A stretch of DNA of 59,573 nt from a virus (IMGVR_UViG_3300033141_001990:1-59573); one strand, 5' to 3'. Numbered from the stretch's first letter, positions 37,120-47,114 are shown. A program made the numbers and translations. The notes: generated by a model from the letters alone, not told the origin.

Positions 37120-37904
37120 TGATTGACTCGCTATATAGCAACTTTGGAGGAGCCAGCTTCCCTATAACGTCAGCGGACGTACAGAATACCAACCTATTCA
37201 GCGTTACCGATCCGGGCCGGGATAACATGATCGCGCTTTTTAAGGCGGCGATCAACATGGAGTTCGCCCAGAGCCTAACTGTTATCGAGCCGACATCAGC
37301 GTGGTCTGTTGTCACTCCGTCTACCAGACTTAGCGGAGCGATGCCTGTATCAGATACGACCTACGATCCTCCACGACGAAGCGTTCTGCGGGAGACAAAG
37401 CTCACCTACCCCCTTCTTGCCCTATACCGAACAACTGCCATCCATGACGATTTTACACTAGCGCGAGAGCGCATCACGCAGACCTGGGGGTTTGATTATA
37501 TTCTTGGGCCTCTGTCTGTGGCCGACTTTAGGCGGCTCGGAGGAGCCCTAAATGGAGTCAAAGACATCATCCAGCTATGTATTAGGCGTCGCGGCCACCC
37601 GGCTTATAAGGATGGTGCGCTTCAGTTTGGACCTGGGGAGGGCAACTTCTCAACGGTTCAAATAACCCAGTCGAGTGAAGGTCCTGCAAATTACGGGCAA
37701 GAAAACGAGGGGATGGAGTTCCACGCTCTGCATATGGACCTTAAGACTACCGAGTTGGATGGTGCAGACGCCGACACGGTACCAGATTTCGAGGGGTCTT
37801 CTATTGTTCTTGGAGTGGGCGGAGAAGATGAAGTGCTGCCGGAGGTCGTTGATGCCCTAACCGAGGTGGTGCTAGTTCCTAACCACGGAATCCCGGAGCC
37901 GTAA
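37119..37904 (+). CDS. Hypothetical neck/tail-completion protein (261 aa)
   Basis: A 261-residue protein. It contains SRLSG-like THR/GLY segments, ARERITQTWGFDYILGPLS and a long acidic C-terminus (ELDGADADTVPDFEGSSIVL). The order resembles tail-terminator or neck genes of Mu-type phages. I do not recognise the family. TAATG overlaps at both ends imply tight coupling with its neighbours. Confidence 0.52.
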   Translation: MIDSLYSNFGGASFPITSADVQNTNLFSVTDPGRDNMIALFKAAINMEFAQSLTVIEPTSAWSVVTPSTRLSGAMPVSDTTYDPPRRSVLRETKLTYPLLALYRTTAIHDDFTLARERITQTWGFDYILGPLSVADFRRLGGALNGVKDIIQLCIRRRGHPAYKDGALQFGPGEGNFSTVQITQSSEGPANYGQENEGMEFHALHMDLKTTELDGADADTVPDFEGSSIVLGVGGEDEVLPEVVDALTEVVLVPNHGIPEP

Positions 37905-38371
37905 TGAGCGGACCTATCATCGGGCTGTCCAATCTTAAGGCACACCATAGGGGCTTTGAGCACGAGAACCGGGGAATGGCCATAGACGCTGTGGTGAAGG
38001 CGTCGGCGGTGATGATAGAGAAGTCTAGGGACGGCTCATCGGGGCTCAAGGAGCGCTCTAGCGCTTTAATGAAAAGAACTAAGAGTAAGGTGCGACTTCA
38101 TCCGAGGCGCATAACCGCAAAGGTATTCAACACTCTCCCCTACGCGATTATGACTGAGGAGGGGACTCCGGGTCACGTAATACGTGCGAAAAACTCCCGT
38201 GTGTTAGTATTCGACTGGCCGAAGGGCGGCCTTTTCCCAGCAAGGTTCGCTTGGGTTCAGCACCCCGGCAACCGTCCCTATCTATGGCTCTGGTCTGGTG
38301 TACTTAAGGGTTATACGTTTCTCGGTGTAGAGCTGACCATTGGGATGAACAAGTTGGCTGCTAAATTTTGA
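37904..38371 (+). CDS. Tail completion protein (HK97 gp10-like)
   Basis: A 155-residue protein. The segment YAIMTEEGTPGHVIRAKNS, then LVFDW and HPGNRPYLWLW, follows the gp10-like pattern (beta strands around G.GPH.I and the HPG motif). These proteins form the neck ring joining head and tail. The N-terminal half is a charged helix (AIDAVVKASAVMIEKSRDGS). Well placed between neck and sheath genes. Confidence 0.68.
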   Translation: MSGPIIGLSNLKAHHRGFEHENRGMAIDAVVKASAVMIEKSRDGSSGLKERSSALMKRTKSKVRLHPRRITAKVFNTLPYAIMTEEGTPGHVIRAKNSRVLVFDWPKGGLFPARFAWVQHPGNRPYLWLWSGVLKGYTFLGVELTIGMNKLAAKF

Positions 38372-38378
38372 GGGAAAT

Positions 38379-38708
38379 ATGATGTTAAGATTCTATGCAA
38401 AACATGGGGCGCTAGTAAGCGTTCCGTTTCAGAGCCCGCTAGTCGGGCAGCGCCCAAGGTATGTGGGCCGAACGCAAGATGATCAAAACCGGCTACCTGC
38501 CTCCGATGAGCCATTCGCCGCCGAAGCCTCTAGCCGGATGGGCATGCGCTTAGCTCGGATTTGCGGCAGGGGCGACCTGTGGGCAGCCGATAAGGCTACG
38601 GCAAAATACTGTCGCGTACCGTTCGTTGGCGTCTCCCACGTTGACGGCGAATGGGTGCCATCAAAGCCGCACCGAAAAACCTCAATTACCAACCCTAATA
38701 AGGACTGA
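38379..38708 (+). CDS. Hypothetical protein before sheath gene
   Basis: A 109-residue protein with a double ATG start (38379 or 38382) and AGGGA upstream. It is basic, with VPFQSPLVGQRPRYVGRTQD and a C-terminal EWVPSKPHRKTSITNPNKD. In Mu a small gene also precedes the sheath, but sequence similarity is not obvious. Probably a minor tail component. Confidence 0.5.
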   Translation: MMLRFYAKHGALVSVPFQSPLVGQRPRYVGRTQDDQNRLPASDEPFAAEASSRMGMRLARICGRGDLWAADKATAKYCRVPFVGVSHVDGEWVPSKPHRKTSITNPNKD

Positions 38709-38713
38709 TCACT

Positions 38714-40273
38714 ATGGCCCTCATTCCCATTCTTGGCGTTCCGAGTACCTTTAAGGTTCCTGGCCAATATGCCGAAATCCTATTCGCCCAAGGCCCAAGT
38801 ACGGCCGCAGCCGAAGCTCGCGAAATTATTCTAGTTATGCCGCAGCTTGCAGCCGGCACTACATGGGCAGAAGAAACCGTTAACGCGATCAACTCAGAGA
38901 GTGACGCTATCGCTGGAGCTGGAGCTGGTTCTCCTCTACACCGAGCTGCGCGCAAACTTCTCCAGGTTAATGACGATGCCAAAATCTGGGGCCTCCCGTA
39001 CCTTCCGTCAAGCGGGGCTGGTGTCGTTACCGCGGCAGGTACCGTTACCTATGTAGTGGACCCAACCGCTACTGGAATCTCTTCCGTTACTATCTGCGGA
39101 GAGGTCTGCTCGGTTGGGTACGATAATACGTTTACTATTACTACCCTTGCTACCACGATGGCGGCCGTAATTAACTCCCGAACGTGGCTTCCGGTTATTG
39201 CTACCTCTGTCATGGGCGTCATCACTCTCACCGCGAAGATTGCCGGGGCGAGTCAGGGCGACGGCACCGTGCCGGTTATCCGATATAGGGCGATAATCTC
39301 GTCTAATACGGGGACAACGGTTGCTACTAGTGGAGCAGCCCTCGGACTCGGAACGGGTACAGCGGGCGTAGATGGCGCTATTACTGAGAACAGTGGACTT
39401 GTCGGTGCGCTAGCCAACATTACCCAGGCACGATTCTACTACATGGGCTTCTCCACCTTCGATGCAGCTAACCTAACGAGCATCGTTTCTCATATTAGCA
39501 ACAAGAGCGAGCCTATCCCCGGACTCCGATCTGTCGGTATCGCAGGGTACAACGGCTCTCTCGGTACGGCACAGACCTTGGCTACGGCCCGCAACTACGA
39601 GAGGCTCCAGATGGTGTGGCAGCCTAACGGAGAGGCAGATCCAGCCGAGCTAGTGGGCAACATGCTGGGCATCCGACAGAAGTACGAGCAGCTGGACTCT
39701 GCTTATAACTTTGACGGGTTCCGTGATAGTGCCCAGTGGCAAATTCTCCCAGCCTTTTCCGAGACAGATTGGCCGAGCTTCGACGACCAAAACGACGCTA
39801 TCAACGACGGGATTACCCCTATCGCAAGCGATAGTCGAAACAGCTCCGTCGTGATGACAATCACCACTAGGAGCAAGGGGGCAGGCGGAGTTGTAGATGA
39901 CTTCCGGGCAGCCGAGACTCATAGGATCTCCGTAGCTGACGAGTATACGGACACGCTGCTGCTTCGGCACATTCTTAACTTTAGCAACAAGAAGCTAAAG
40001 GGAGATGAGCTGCTCTCTGACGGAACCGTCAATACGAATCAGAAGCTCTATCGCAACGTCGTTACCCCTCACCAATATAAGCCTTTCGTTAAGCACCTTG
40101 TGCAGGAGTTCGCTGATGCAGCAAAGCTCCAAGAGGCGCAAAAGTCGAAGGATGGTCTTCGGGTAGTTAAAGATCCCAATAATAGCGGCAGGCTAGAAGT
40201 CGGGCTAGACCTACACGTTATCGATCTACTTCATCAAACCACGTTCCGATTAGCGGAGGTCAGCACTGGCTGA
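38714..40273 (+). CDS. Contractile tail sheath protein
   Basis: A 519-residue protein with Mu gpL-like opening GVPSTFKVPGQYAEILFAQG and RKLLQVNDDAKIWGLPY, a variable beta-rich insertion (residues 95-220) and a C-terminal conserved part (LLLRHILNFSNKKLKGDELL, RLEVGLDLHVIDLLHQTTF). It polymerises around the tube and contracts to drive injection; it is the evidence for a myovirus-type particle. The tube gene follows 12 bases downstream. Confidence 0.85.
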   Translation: MALIPILGVPSTFKVPGQYAEILFAQGPSTAAAEAREIILVMPQLAAGTTWAEETVNAINSESDAIAGAGAGSPLHRAARKLLQVNDDAKIWGLPYLPSSGAGVVTAAGTVTYVVDPTATGISSVTICGEVCSVGYDNTFTITTLATTMAAVINSRTWLPVIATSVMGVITLTAKIAGASQGDGTVPVIRYRAIISSNTGTTVATSGAALGLGTGTAGVDGAITENSGLVGALANITQARFYYMGFSTFDAANLTSIVSHISNKSEPIPGLRSVGIAGYNGSLGTAQTLATARNYERLQMVWQPNGEADPAELVGNMLGIRQKYEQLDSAYNFDGFRDSAQWQILPAFSETDWPSFDDQNDAINDGITPIASDSRNSSVVMTITTRSKGAGGVVDDFRAAETHRISVADEYTDTLLLRHILNFSNKKLKGDELLSDGTVNTNQKLYRNVVTPHQYKPFVKHLVQEFADAAKLQEAQKSKDGLRVVKDPNNSGRLEVGLDLHVIDLLHQTTFRLAEVSTG

Positions 40274-40285
40274 TAGGAGACAAAA

Positions 40286-40657
40286 ATGGCAGCACTACAG
40301 GATCATGCTAGGCTCGCGCTATTCGTCGAGCAAATCTATATGGTGGAGATGACGTCCATCGAACTCGCCACCAACAGCGGGCAGCAGCGGGTGGATACCC
40401 TAGAGGGACTCGCTGGCTTTACCCCTGGCTCCGGAGACTGCACCGTTAGCTGCGGATTCGCCATCCCTATCGGTGGGCAGGAGTATCCGTTCCAGCAAAC
40501 GTGTACCGATGGGAGCTATGTTACTCTCCAGATCCCGGTCGGAGAGGTAGACTATATCGGAAACGGTAAGTTCCTCGACGTATCGATCAACCAGAGCGTA
40601 AACGCAAACACAGAAGGTACGTTTACATGGACGGGAGAGCTTAACGCTCTACAGTAG
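40286..40657 (+). CDS. Tail tube protein
   Basis: A 123-residue beta-rich protein directly after the sheath, with ribosome site TAGGAG. Segments such as GSGDCTVSCGFAIPIGGQEY and VTLQIPVGEVDYIGNGKFL fit a tube fold. The small size and position match gpM of Mu-type tails. It is followed by a terminator, which would allow the abundant sheath and tube to be made in excess. Confidence 0.75.
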   Translation: MAALQDHARLALFVEQIYMVEMTSIELATNSGQQRVDTLEGLAGFTPGSGDCTVSCGFAIPIGGQEYPFQQTCTDGSYVTLQIPVGEVDYIGNGKFLDVSINQSVNANTEGTFTWTGELNALQ

Positions 40658-40685
40658 TCTCTTTTCAAAGTAAGGCAGCTTTCGA

Positions 40686-40717
40686 CCCTCCGCGCTATTT
40701 CAGGCGCGGGGGGTTTT
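40686..40717 (+). terminator. Rho-independent terminator after tube gene
   Basis: CCCTCCGCGC pairs with GCGCGGGGGG (one T-G pair) across an 8-base loop, followed by TTTT. It separates the abundant sheath and tube from the tape measure and baseplate genes, so it likely attenuates late transcription. Confidence 0.82.
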
Positions 40718-40734
40718 GCTGTATATAGGTCCGT

Positions 40735-41646
40735 ATGTCAGGACCACCAAACGATGTAGAGCCAAGCGAACTTTGGCGCAGGTTGAACGAGTCTCCTCGC
40801 CCTAGCGAGGTAATCGACTTTCCAAGGAAAGACGTAAACGGTAAGCCGCTGTCTCGTGTGAGGATTCAGGTCCTTCGCATGTTAGAGCACGACCAGGCGA
40901 GGATACGAGCCCACGAGTGGCTGAAGAACAAAAAGATCCCAGCCAAAGAGTTTGAGGGGATTACGATTAGAGAGGTCTATGGCGATGCCGTAGCCAGAGA
41001 GCTATTAGCCATGGCTTGCGTATCCGACGAACCCATTAAGGGCTCCGAGGATAGCGGAGCCCCGAAGTACGCTAGACTCTTTCGTTCCGGTGAGGACATG
41101 GAGACGCTTACGGCAGATGAGCTTGTCGTACTATTTACCGCCTACGAGATGTGCCAGCGCAAGTTTGGACCCTACGAGGGGAACATAGGCAGCGAAGAAG
41201 AGTTAAACGAATGGGTTGCGCGCCTCGCGGAGGGAGGGAACCGCTTCCCTTTAGCGCAGCTAAGCTGGCATCAATTGGTAGAATTAACCATGTTGTTGTC
41301 GGAGCGTGCATACTGCCTGTCAGCCCTCCTGGATTACCAGTCTTCGAGCTTGGAAGGTATTTCGGAGTCTCTCCAAAAGAGGTGGGCTATTGGCACTGGA
41401 TTCTTTGGCAGGCTGCGCGCAAGTGTTATCAAACATGGTTTGAACCTATTAAATGACGGCGAGGACGAGGTATCCGAAGATGCTGAGCATCTTGACAAGA
41501 TCCTCCTAGCTGAGCAAAACGCCCTTGATAGGCAGAGGGCAGCCAGCGCTAAACCTCTCGATCTTCCCGATCCGGGTATTTCTATCACAACAGAAGAAGC
41601 TGCCAGGTACGCACAGATGATCCATAAGCACGGTAGGGACGATTAA
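40735..41646 (+). CDS. Tail assembly chaperone candidate
   Basis: A 303-residue protein between tube and tape measure, the place of tail assembly chaperones. It is charged and helical (RMLEHDQARIRAHEWLKNKK, LTADELVVLFTAYEMCQRKF). No slippery sequence with overlapping second frame is evident: the frame runs through and stops just before the tape measure GTG. It should keep the tape measure soluble during tail assembly. Confidence 0.6.
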   Translation: MSGPPNDVEPSELWRRLNESPRPSEVIDFPRKDVNGKPLSRVRIQVLRMLEHDQARIRAHEWLKNKKIPAKEFEGITIREVYGDAVARELLAMACVSDEPIKGSEDSGAPKYARLFRSGEDMETLTADELVVLFTAYEMCQRKFGPYEGNIGSEEELNEWVARLAEGGNRFPLAQLSWHQLVELTMLLSERAYCLSALLDYQSSSLEGISESLQKRWAIGTGFFGRLRASVIKHGLNLLNDGEDEVSEDAEHLDKILLAEQNALDRQRAASAKPLDLPDPGISITTEEAARYAQMIHKHGRDD

Positions 41647-44136
41647 GTGCCCAAACTCCAGTATGATTTTAGCGTTATAGGGCTTCCGGCAGTCCATGCC
41701 GCTCTAGCGTCGCTGGAGAAACGCTTGGCTCAGCATAACGCTAAAGTAAACCGAATAGTAGGAGGCGGAGCCGGAGGAGGAAAAGGGAAAAGGCCGCCTA
41801 TTCCGGTAAGAGGTGATAAAAAGCAGCAGAAGGGCCTTACTCGACTAGATCGCACCGCCAAGCGTATGCACGGCAAGCGCATGAGCGAACTGGGCGCGCT
41901 AGAGCAACAGCAAATCAAAACTGCTCATAAGGTTCACAAGATAAAACGGAAAAATCAGGTTAGGAGAGCCAGGGCTAACAAGAGGGAGAAGATACGGGCT
42001 GTTAAAGAGATTGGCCGTATAGAAAACCAAGCTCAGCTTAAGAGAACTAGAGAAGCCTCGAAAGCCGCAAGAACCCACCAGCGCACGGTAGAACGAACCC
42101 GCGCGAACCGTTTGGCCACTGGCAGGAAGGTGGTCGGTGGTGGGGTTCGCGGAGTCGGAAGGTCTCTACGCGGAGTCGGAAGGGCCGGCTTGATGTATGG
42201 CGGCATGGCCGCAGGCGCGGCTGGAGGAGCTGCGCTCTCATATGAGATGAACATAGACGAGCGCGTCCGTCTTCTAGCTATGGCCACTCACAGTGCTCAG
42301 GAGAGCAGGATTGCTGCGAAAACCGTGAAGAAAGGAGAGCAGTATTTAGAGCTACCGGCACGCGGGGCTTCCATTAAATCAATAGCTCAGGGAACGTCAC
42401 AGAGAACCGGGGTTAGCACTGAAAAGGTCTTACAGGGGCTACAGAAGTGGCAGGAGATTACCGGACGCGGCGATCTGGCAGATAAAATTGCCCCAATGAT
42501 CGGAGATTTCTCACAGGTATTCGGAGCTGACCCGAAGGCTGTAGCTGGAACTGCGGCATTCATTTTCGACCGTATAAGAAAGGAGCAGAATGCCGACGGC
42601 AGTGACATTTCTACAAATGACGCCTTGAAAAAAACAATGAACGTCATGAACAGCGCTGGTGCGCAAGGCCAACTGGGAATGATCGAGTTTAACACCCTCG
42701 CACCCGTTATGTCTAAGCTCGTTAGCGCGACCATGAACGTAAAGGGTCCGATTGAGGATGTCATAAAGCAGTTCATCGCTCTTGCACAGCTATCGGTTTC
42801 TGGCGGAGCTAGAGATGCTTTTGAAGCGACTACTGCCTTGATGCGATTCACCGATAACATAAAAATTATCGCTAAGAAAAAATCTTTTAAGGACATGAAT
42901 GCCCGGCTAGCGGCGCGTGGCCAGCCATTGGTTGACCCGTATACATATTCCGAGCCAGATAAGTATGGGGTGGTCAGGCACGGGGTAACTGACCCTATCA
43001 GGGTCTTGAAGGAGCTTTACCGAGGCACAGGTGGCGACATCGTAGAGATGCAAGGCATGCTCAGCATCCGAGGAAAGAAGGTTGCGGAGCCCATTATGGA
43101 CCTCATTAAGAAATACTCGGGTGGCAAACTCGATAAAGATTCTATGGCCCTGGGGTTCAAAGGAATGGAAAAGCATTTCAAGATGTTCACAGACGCCCAG
43201 ACGAACGAAGAGGCGTGGGAAGCCCTGAAGAAGTACGCGCAGAGTTCCAGTAAGGCTGTTGCGACCCGAGCGTGGGAGCAGATCGCCTCTAAGCTTGGAC
43301 CCGAAGTCGTAAAGGTTCTAGAGGCTCTTGTCCCAGTAGCCGGAGATATTGGGGATGCGTTTGTAATCGTAGCAAAGGGGCTTGCTGGCTTTATTAAAGC
43401 CATGCACGACTCTCCATGGTCAACACTCGGAGCTATACTCGGAGCTATACTCGTTAAAGAGATAGCCGCAGCCGGTATAGGGCACATGGTTGGCGTAGCA
43501 ATCTCTACTTCGGTTGGAAGCGCCGGCCTCTCCGCCTCCGTAGCTGCTGCGATGGGGACAGCTCTAATCGCTGCCGCTGCTACCGCCGCGGTGTTAGTGG
43601 CAGCTCATAATATAGAGCAGCTTAGAAAAGAGGCGGAGGTAGCGAGGCAGGACGCTAAAGACAATCGAGAGAACGAGCTTCAGCTAGCGGAGAGAAGAGG
43701 ACAAACCGGCATTGGCCGTAAGAAGCAGGGGGACTTCTGGACAAGGATACTAAGAGGAGACTCCATAGAGGACGCGTCCTATGGAGGTGAGTATATTAAG
43801 CGCGGAAAGAGCGGAAAGATTATCACGGAAAATGTTGGTGATAAAAGTCTATGGGGGTCGGCACTAGAGGGCTTAATGGGTATGACGGGCACGCTAGCCG
43901 CACACCGTTCATTAACAGGACCGAAAGGACCGGAGAAGCCGGGTGAATATTTCGAGTACGGCAAAGGATCGGCAGTTGCAACTGCGGAGCCCATCTCTGC
44001 GCTTCACTCACTAGATAGTGGAGACCTAGAGGGGGCGATTGCAGATAACACTATAGCTGTTGGCGATCTCGCGGGTAAGGTTGCCAATGCAAACTTAAAT
44101 CGCGGCAACACACCAGGCACGGATAAGGACTATTAG
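41647..44136 (+). CDS. Tape measure protein
   Basis: An 829-residue protein from GTG 41647. It has a Lys/Arg-rich helical N-terminus (residues 60-170), a Gly/Ala hydrophobic segment near 182-205 (YGGMAAGAAGGAALSYEM) and a long hydrophobic region near 590-655 (AILGAILVKEIAAAGIGHMV), both typical of tape measures. The central part is helical. Its length sets tail length. It is the longest gene in the window. Confidence 0.85.
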   Translation: MPKLQYDFSVIGLPAVHAALASLEKRLAQHNAKVNRIVGGGAGGGKGKRPPIPVRGDKKQQKGLTRLDRTAKRMHGKRMSELGALEQQQIKTAHKVHKIKRKNQVRRARANKREKIRAVKEIGRIENQAQLKRTREASKAARTHQRTVERTRANRLATGRKVVGGGVRGVGRSLRGVGRAGLMYGGMAAGAAGGAALSYEMNIDERVRLLAMATHSAQESRIAAKTVKKGEQYLELPARGASIKSIAQGTSQRTGVSTEKVLQGLQKWQEITGRGDLADKIAPMIGDFSQVFGADPKAVAGTAAFIFDRIRKEQNADGSDISTNDALKKTMNVMNSAGAQGQLGMIEFNTLAPVMSKLVSATMNVKGPIEDVIKQFIALAQLSVSGGARDAFEATTALMRFTDNIKIIAKKKSFKDMNARLAARGQPLVDPYTYSEPDKYGVVRHGVTDPIRVLKELYRGTGGDIVEMQGMLSIRGKKVAEPIMDLIKKYSGGKLDKDSMALGFKGMEKHFKMFTDAQTNEEAWEALKKYAQSSSKAVATRAWEQIASKLGPEVVKVLEALVPVAGDIGDAFVIVAKGLAGFIKAMHDSPWSTLGAILGAILVKEIAAAGIGHMVGVAISTSVGSAGLSASVAAAMGTALIAAAATAAVLVAAHNIEQLRKEAEVARQDAKDNRENELQLAERRGQTGIGRKKQGDFWTRILRGDSIEDASYGGEYIKRGKSGKIITENVGDKSLWGSALEGLMGMTGTLAAHRSLTGPKGPEKPGEYFEYGKGSAVATAEPISALHSLDSGDLEGAIADNTIAVGDLAGKVANANLNRGNTPGTDKDY

Positions 44137-45168
44137 ATGCCGATTGAAGAGGAGTTCAAGTTTGACGCACTAAAGAAACTAGGTCCCCTTTCTTGGCGCG
44201 GGATAAAGGTTCCTATCGTTAGCCGGAAGGTGGACTTCTCTCAGAGCTTGGCGAGACAGAAGTTTGGTTACAGGGATAACGCATTCATCGAATCTCTCGG
44301 TGCGGAAAACTTTAGCTTCACTTATACGATTCCGTTTCGCCAGGGTATCGTCAGGGGACCATACGACCCTAACTTGTTCAGCGTTACGCTTCCCGCCTTT
44401 ATCGTAGCGTGCCGAGACTCCACCGCTGGCGAGCTTCACGATCCCGTGCTTGGCAACTTTCGGTGTAAGTGCACCAGCTTCTCAAGCTCGTTAGATATGA
44501 ACAAGCGGGACGGCGTAGATGTCGATGTCGCCTTTGTATACGCTCCTGAGATTGACGAGGTAGAGAAGCTGCCATCTAAGGTCGCGTCTACTAGCGCCAT
44601 CTTTGCGCAGCTTTCCAACCTAGATGGGGATATTGATAAGGGCGACTGGGGGCAACAGGTTGGTGCCGCCAGCTCTGCTGAGCTGGTGGAAACTGCCGAA
44701 GTTGTCGTAGAGAGCATTACTGGTGAGCTAGTAAGGACTGGCGTCTTCGGTCCTCCAGAACCTTTCGCGGATCTCTTCGGACAGATAGACGGATTCGGTC
44801 GCCAGATTGAGAGATTCGGAAATAAGATCGACGCCAAGCTAAACAATGTTCTCTTTAAGCTTGAGAAGATGGAGGAAACGATCTCCGTCTTAGAGGAACC
44901 TGCGAACTGGCCCATCCTAAAGTCGAGCAGAAGAATCCGAGCGAACATCGAGAGCACTAAGGAGAGACTCGCTAACCCCGGAAGGGCTATTTTCACGATG
45001 CTCACTAAGTCCTATCAGTCCATAGGAAATCTTGCATCTGCGGTTGGTATGCCAGTAGATCGGTTTCTTAGGCTTAACCCGTCTCTCTCGAAACACCCCT
45101 TAGTTCCGCCAAATACTGCGGTTAACTATATCAGCGACAAGCTAGACGAGATCGAGGGTAAGCCTTGA
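44137..45168 (+). CDS. Mu gpN-like protein (DNA circulation) with LysM-like end
   Basis: A 343-residue protein. The N-terminus (LSWRGIKVPIVSRKVDFSQS, then QKFGYRDNAFIESLG) is the DNA_circ_N signature. The middle is a charged helix (residues 200-265). The C-terminal SIGNLASAVGMPVDRFLRLN resembles a LysM motif. Members connect tube and baseplate. It ends in TTGA overlap with the hub gene. Confidence 0.8.
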   Translation: MPIEEEFKFDALKKLGPLSWRGIKVPIVSRKVDFSQSLARQKFGYRDNAFIESLGAENFSFTYTIPFRQGIVRGPYDPNLFSVTLPAFIVACRDSTAGELHDPVLGNFRCKCTSFSSSLDMNKRDGVDVDVAFVYAPEIDEVEKLPSKVASTSAIFAQLSNLDGDIDKGDWGQQVGAASSAELVETAEVVVESITGELVRTGVFGPPEPFADLFGQIDGFGRQIERFGNKIDAKLNNVLFKLEKMEETISVLEEPANWPILKSSRRIRANIESTKERLANPGRAIFTMLTKSYQSIGNLASAVGMPVDRFLRLNPSLSKHPLVPPNTAVNYISDKLDEIEGKP

Positions 45169-46406
45169 AGAGGGAGCCCCCAGATATTGGTTGCGTGCTC
45201 CCGCTATTGAACCAGCATATCAGTGTCTTCAAGTCCTTCAAATTGGATAGCGATTACACTAAGAGCACGGACTCCTTCAGCATCGAGGTGGCCGCCTCTC
45301 ACATGAGGGACCTCGTTGGGATGGAGGCTCAGCCTATAGAGATTTATGTTAACAGCCTCCCGGTAATGGCTGGACGGATAGACCGCACGGAGATTCGAGA
45401 CGACTCTTCTATGACTATTGGCGGGCGTGACTATATGGCCGATCTCGTGGAGTGCAATATAGACCCGACCGTTAAGCTACAGGAGGGGATGTCTATTGGG
45501 GACGCAATTAAGATAGCTGCGGGACCAGTAGGAATTACGAGAGTCGTAGGAGCAGACGAGGTAGTTCTCAGGAACATTAAAACCGGGGCAAGCTTGGGCA
45601 AACCACCTCGTCCTGCGGCTATGAGGGCGAAGCTTCAGAAGAACAAGCCCGACCCTGGCGTGGGCATCTACCAGTACCTCAATCAGATATGTATTCGGCT
45701 AGGCTGCACGATGCAGCCGACTCCTAATGATACGACTACGATCGTTGTCTCGGAGCCGGATAACGCGCAGCCCCCCGCGTATACAATTCAGAGGTCGATG
45801 GATAGAAAAGAGTCCGCTGGGAATAACATTCTAACGGCATCTGCTTCCCGCGACCTGTCTAGCTTCCCAACCCACGTGCTCGTTACTGGCCAAGCCAGGC
45901 CAGCCGCTAAACCGGGTCCAGGAGGCGGGAAGAAGGCACCGCCGCCGCCGTCAATAGACAGTAAGCCAAGCAGCTATGCGAGCACAAACTTTGACGCAAA
46001 TGTGTTCACAGATAAGACAAGGATCTTAGCCGTAACCACTAAGGGCAGGATTAAGCCAGGGCAGCCGGGGGCTGATAAGGGAAAACTCTACCGTCTCCTA
46101 TATCTGCGCGACAAGAAGAGTAAGGACGTCCATCAACTAGAGAACAAGGCGTACCGCCTGCTAGCGAACAGGATGAGAGATACTCTCGTATACACGGCAA
46201 CAGTTCAGGGGCTTACTACGCTAGACGGAAGGCTGTATGTCCCCGATACGATTGTTCACGTTAAGGACGAGGTTACCCAGGTTTTTGAGAAGATGTGGGT
46301 ATCAGGTGTAAGCTATTCCTACTCACCGGGGGCCGGCGCTAAGACAGAGCTTCGGTGCTTTAGGAAGGGCACATTCATTATTGGCAAGGTAAGCCAGGAC
46401 GGATAA
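45165..46406 (+). CDS. Baseplate hub protein (Mu gpP-like)
   Basis: A 413-residue protein from TTG 45165, overlapping the previous TGA. The N-terminal part (YTKSTDSFSIEVAASHMRDL, PIEIYVNSLPVMAGRIDR, IGGRDYMADLVEC) is the gp27/gpP hub layout. A Gly/Pro/Lys linker (KPGPGGGKKAPPPP) lies near residue 250. It carries the spike and first tube ring. Rare start codon noted; no ATG alternative keeps the domain complete. Confidence 0.82.
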   Translation: MKREPPDIGCVLPLLNQHISVFKSFKLDSDYTKSTDSFSIEVAASHMRDLVGMEAQPIEIYVNSLPVMAGRIDRTEIRDDSSMTIGGRDYMADLVECNIDPTVKLQEGMSIGDAIKIAAGPVGITRVVGADEVVLRNIKTGASLGKPPRPAAMRAKLQKNKPDPGVGIYQYLNQICIRLGCTMQPTPNDTTTIVVSEPDNAQPPAYTIQRSMDRKESAGNNILTASASRDLSSFPTHVLVTGQARPAAKPGPGGGKKAPPPPSIDSKPSSYASTNFDANVFTDKTRILAVTTKGRIKPGQPGADKGKLYRLLYLRDKKSKDVHQLENKAYRLLANRMRDTLVYTATVQGLTTLDGRLYVPDTIVHVKDEVTQVFEKMWVSGVSYSYSPGAGAKTELRCFRKGTFIIGKVSQDG

Positions 46407-46418
46407 GGAAAGAGAACC

Positions 46419-47114
46419 ATGGCATTAGAACCACAGCTAGTCGAACTAGGGGCAACCACCCTTGATAAGGAAACCAACCTTTTGTCTACGCAGGCGACAG
46501 TGCCCATCACCTCAGAAGAGGATGATAAGGCTTCGTTTGGCGACTGCGGAACTATCTCCGCACTAGGAGTAACGTCGCGTAGCTATCCTCCAGACTATGA
46601 GGGAAACGCAGAGGGGGTTCTAATCTCTGGAGTGGGTAACCAGGACGGGGTAATCGTCGGTGGTAGAGACCCTCGATGCGCAGGCGTATACGGAAAGCTG
46701 GAGCCGGGAGATACCGCGCTTCACTCATGTGCTCCTGGGGCCGCAAGCCAGGTTCTTTGCTACGGTAGCGACAAGAATGGCAACAAGGTGGTAGCCATGA
46801 CCGAGGGAACCAACGGGAAGAACATGACCGTGACCCTCGACGGCGTTAACGATCAGATCGTTATCTCTGGAATGGCGGCTGCCATTATTATAGATGAGCA
46901 CGGTATCTTTCTGGGCAAAGGTGAGTCGTCGATTCTTATTACAGAAAAGGGCACCTTTATTAACGGAGAGCTTACTATTGGCAACGGGATAGTCCCCCCG
47001 GATAGTCAGCTGATCGCATGGAACAAGGCCGCACTTGCGGCACTTGGTGCTCTACTTCCGCCGCCTGCTAAAATTGCGGCAGCTCAGTACGTCAATGTTA
47101 GTGCGCAGAAATGA
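46419..47114 (+). CDS. Baseplate spike protein (gpV/gp45-like)
   Basis: A 231-residue protein. The OB part (residues 40-120: FGDCGTISALGVTSRSYPPD, LHSCAPGAASQVLCYGSDKN) precedes a beta-helical spike (VTLDGVNDQIVISGMAAAII, SSILITEKGTFINGELTI). The tip is Ala/Pro-rich. It pierces the outer membrane. The following gene starts within its stop. Confidence 0.8.
   Translation: MALEPQLVELGATTLDKETNLLSTQATVPITSEEDDKASFGDCGTISALGVTSRSYPPDYEGNAEGVLISGVGNQDGVIVGGRDPRCAGVYGKLEPGDTALHSCAPGAASQVLCYGSDKNGNKVVAMTEGTNGKNMTVTLDGVNDQIVISGMAAAIIIDEHGIFLGKGESSILITEKGTFINGELTIGNGIVPPDSQLIAWNKAALAALGALLPPPAKIAAAQYVNVSAQK

Noticed and set aside
40735-41646. Programmed frameshift in the tail assembly chaperone
   Set aside because: No slippery heptamer with an overlapping second frame was found near the 3' end; the tape measure follows directly.
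44436-45005. 189-codon minus-strand frame
   Set aside because: It is the Ser/Leu-rich mirror of the gpN-like gene.
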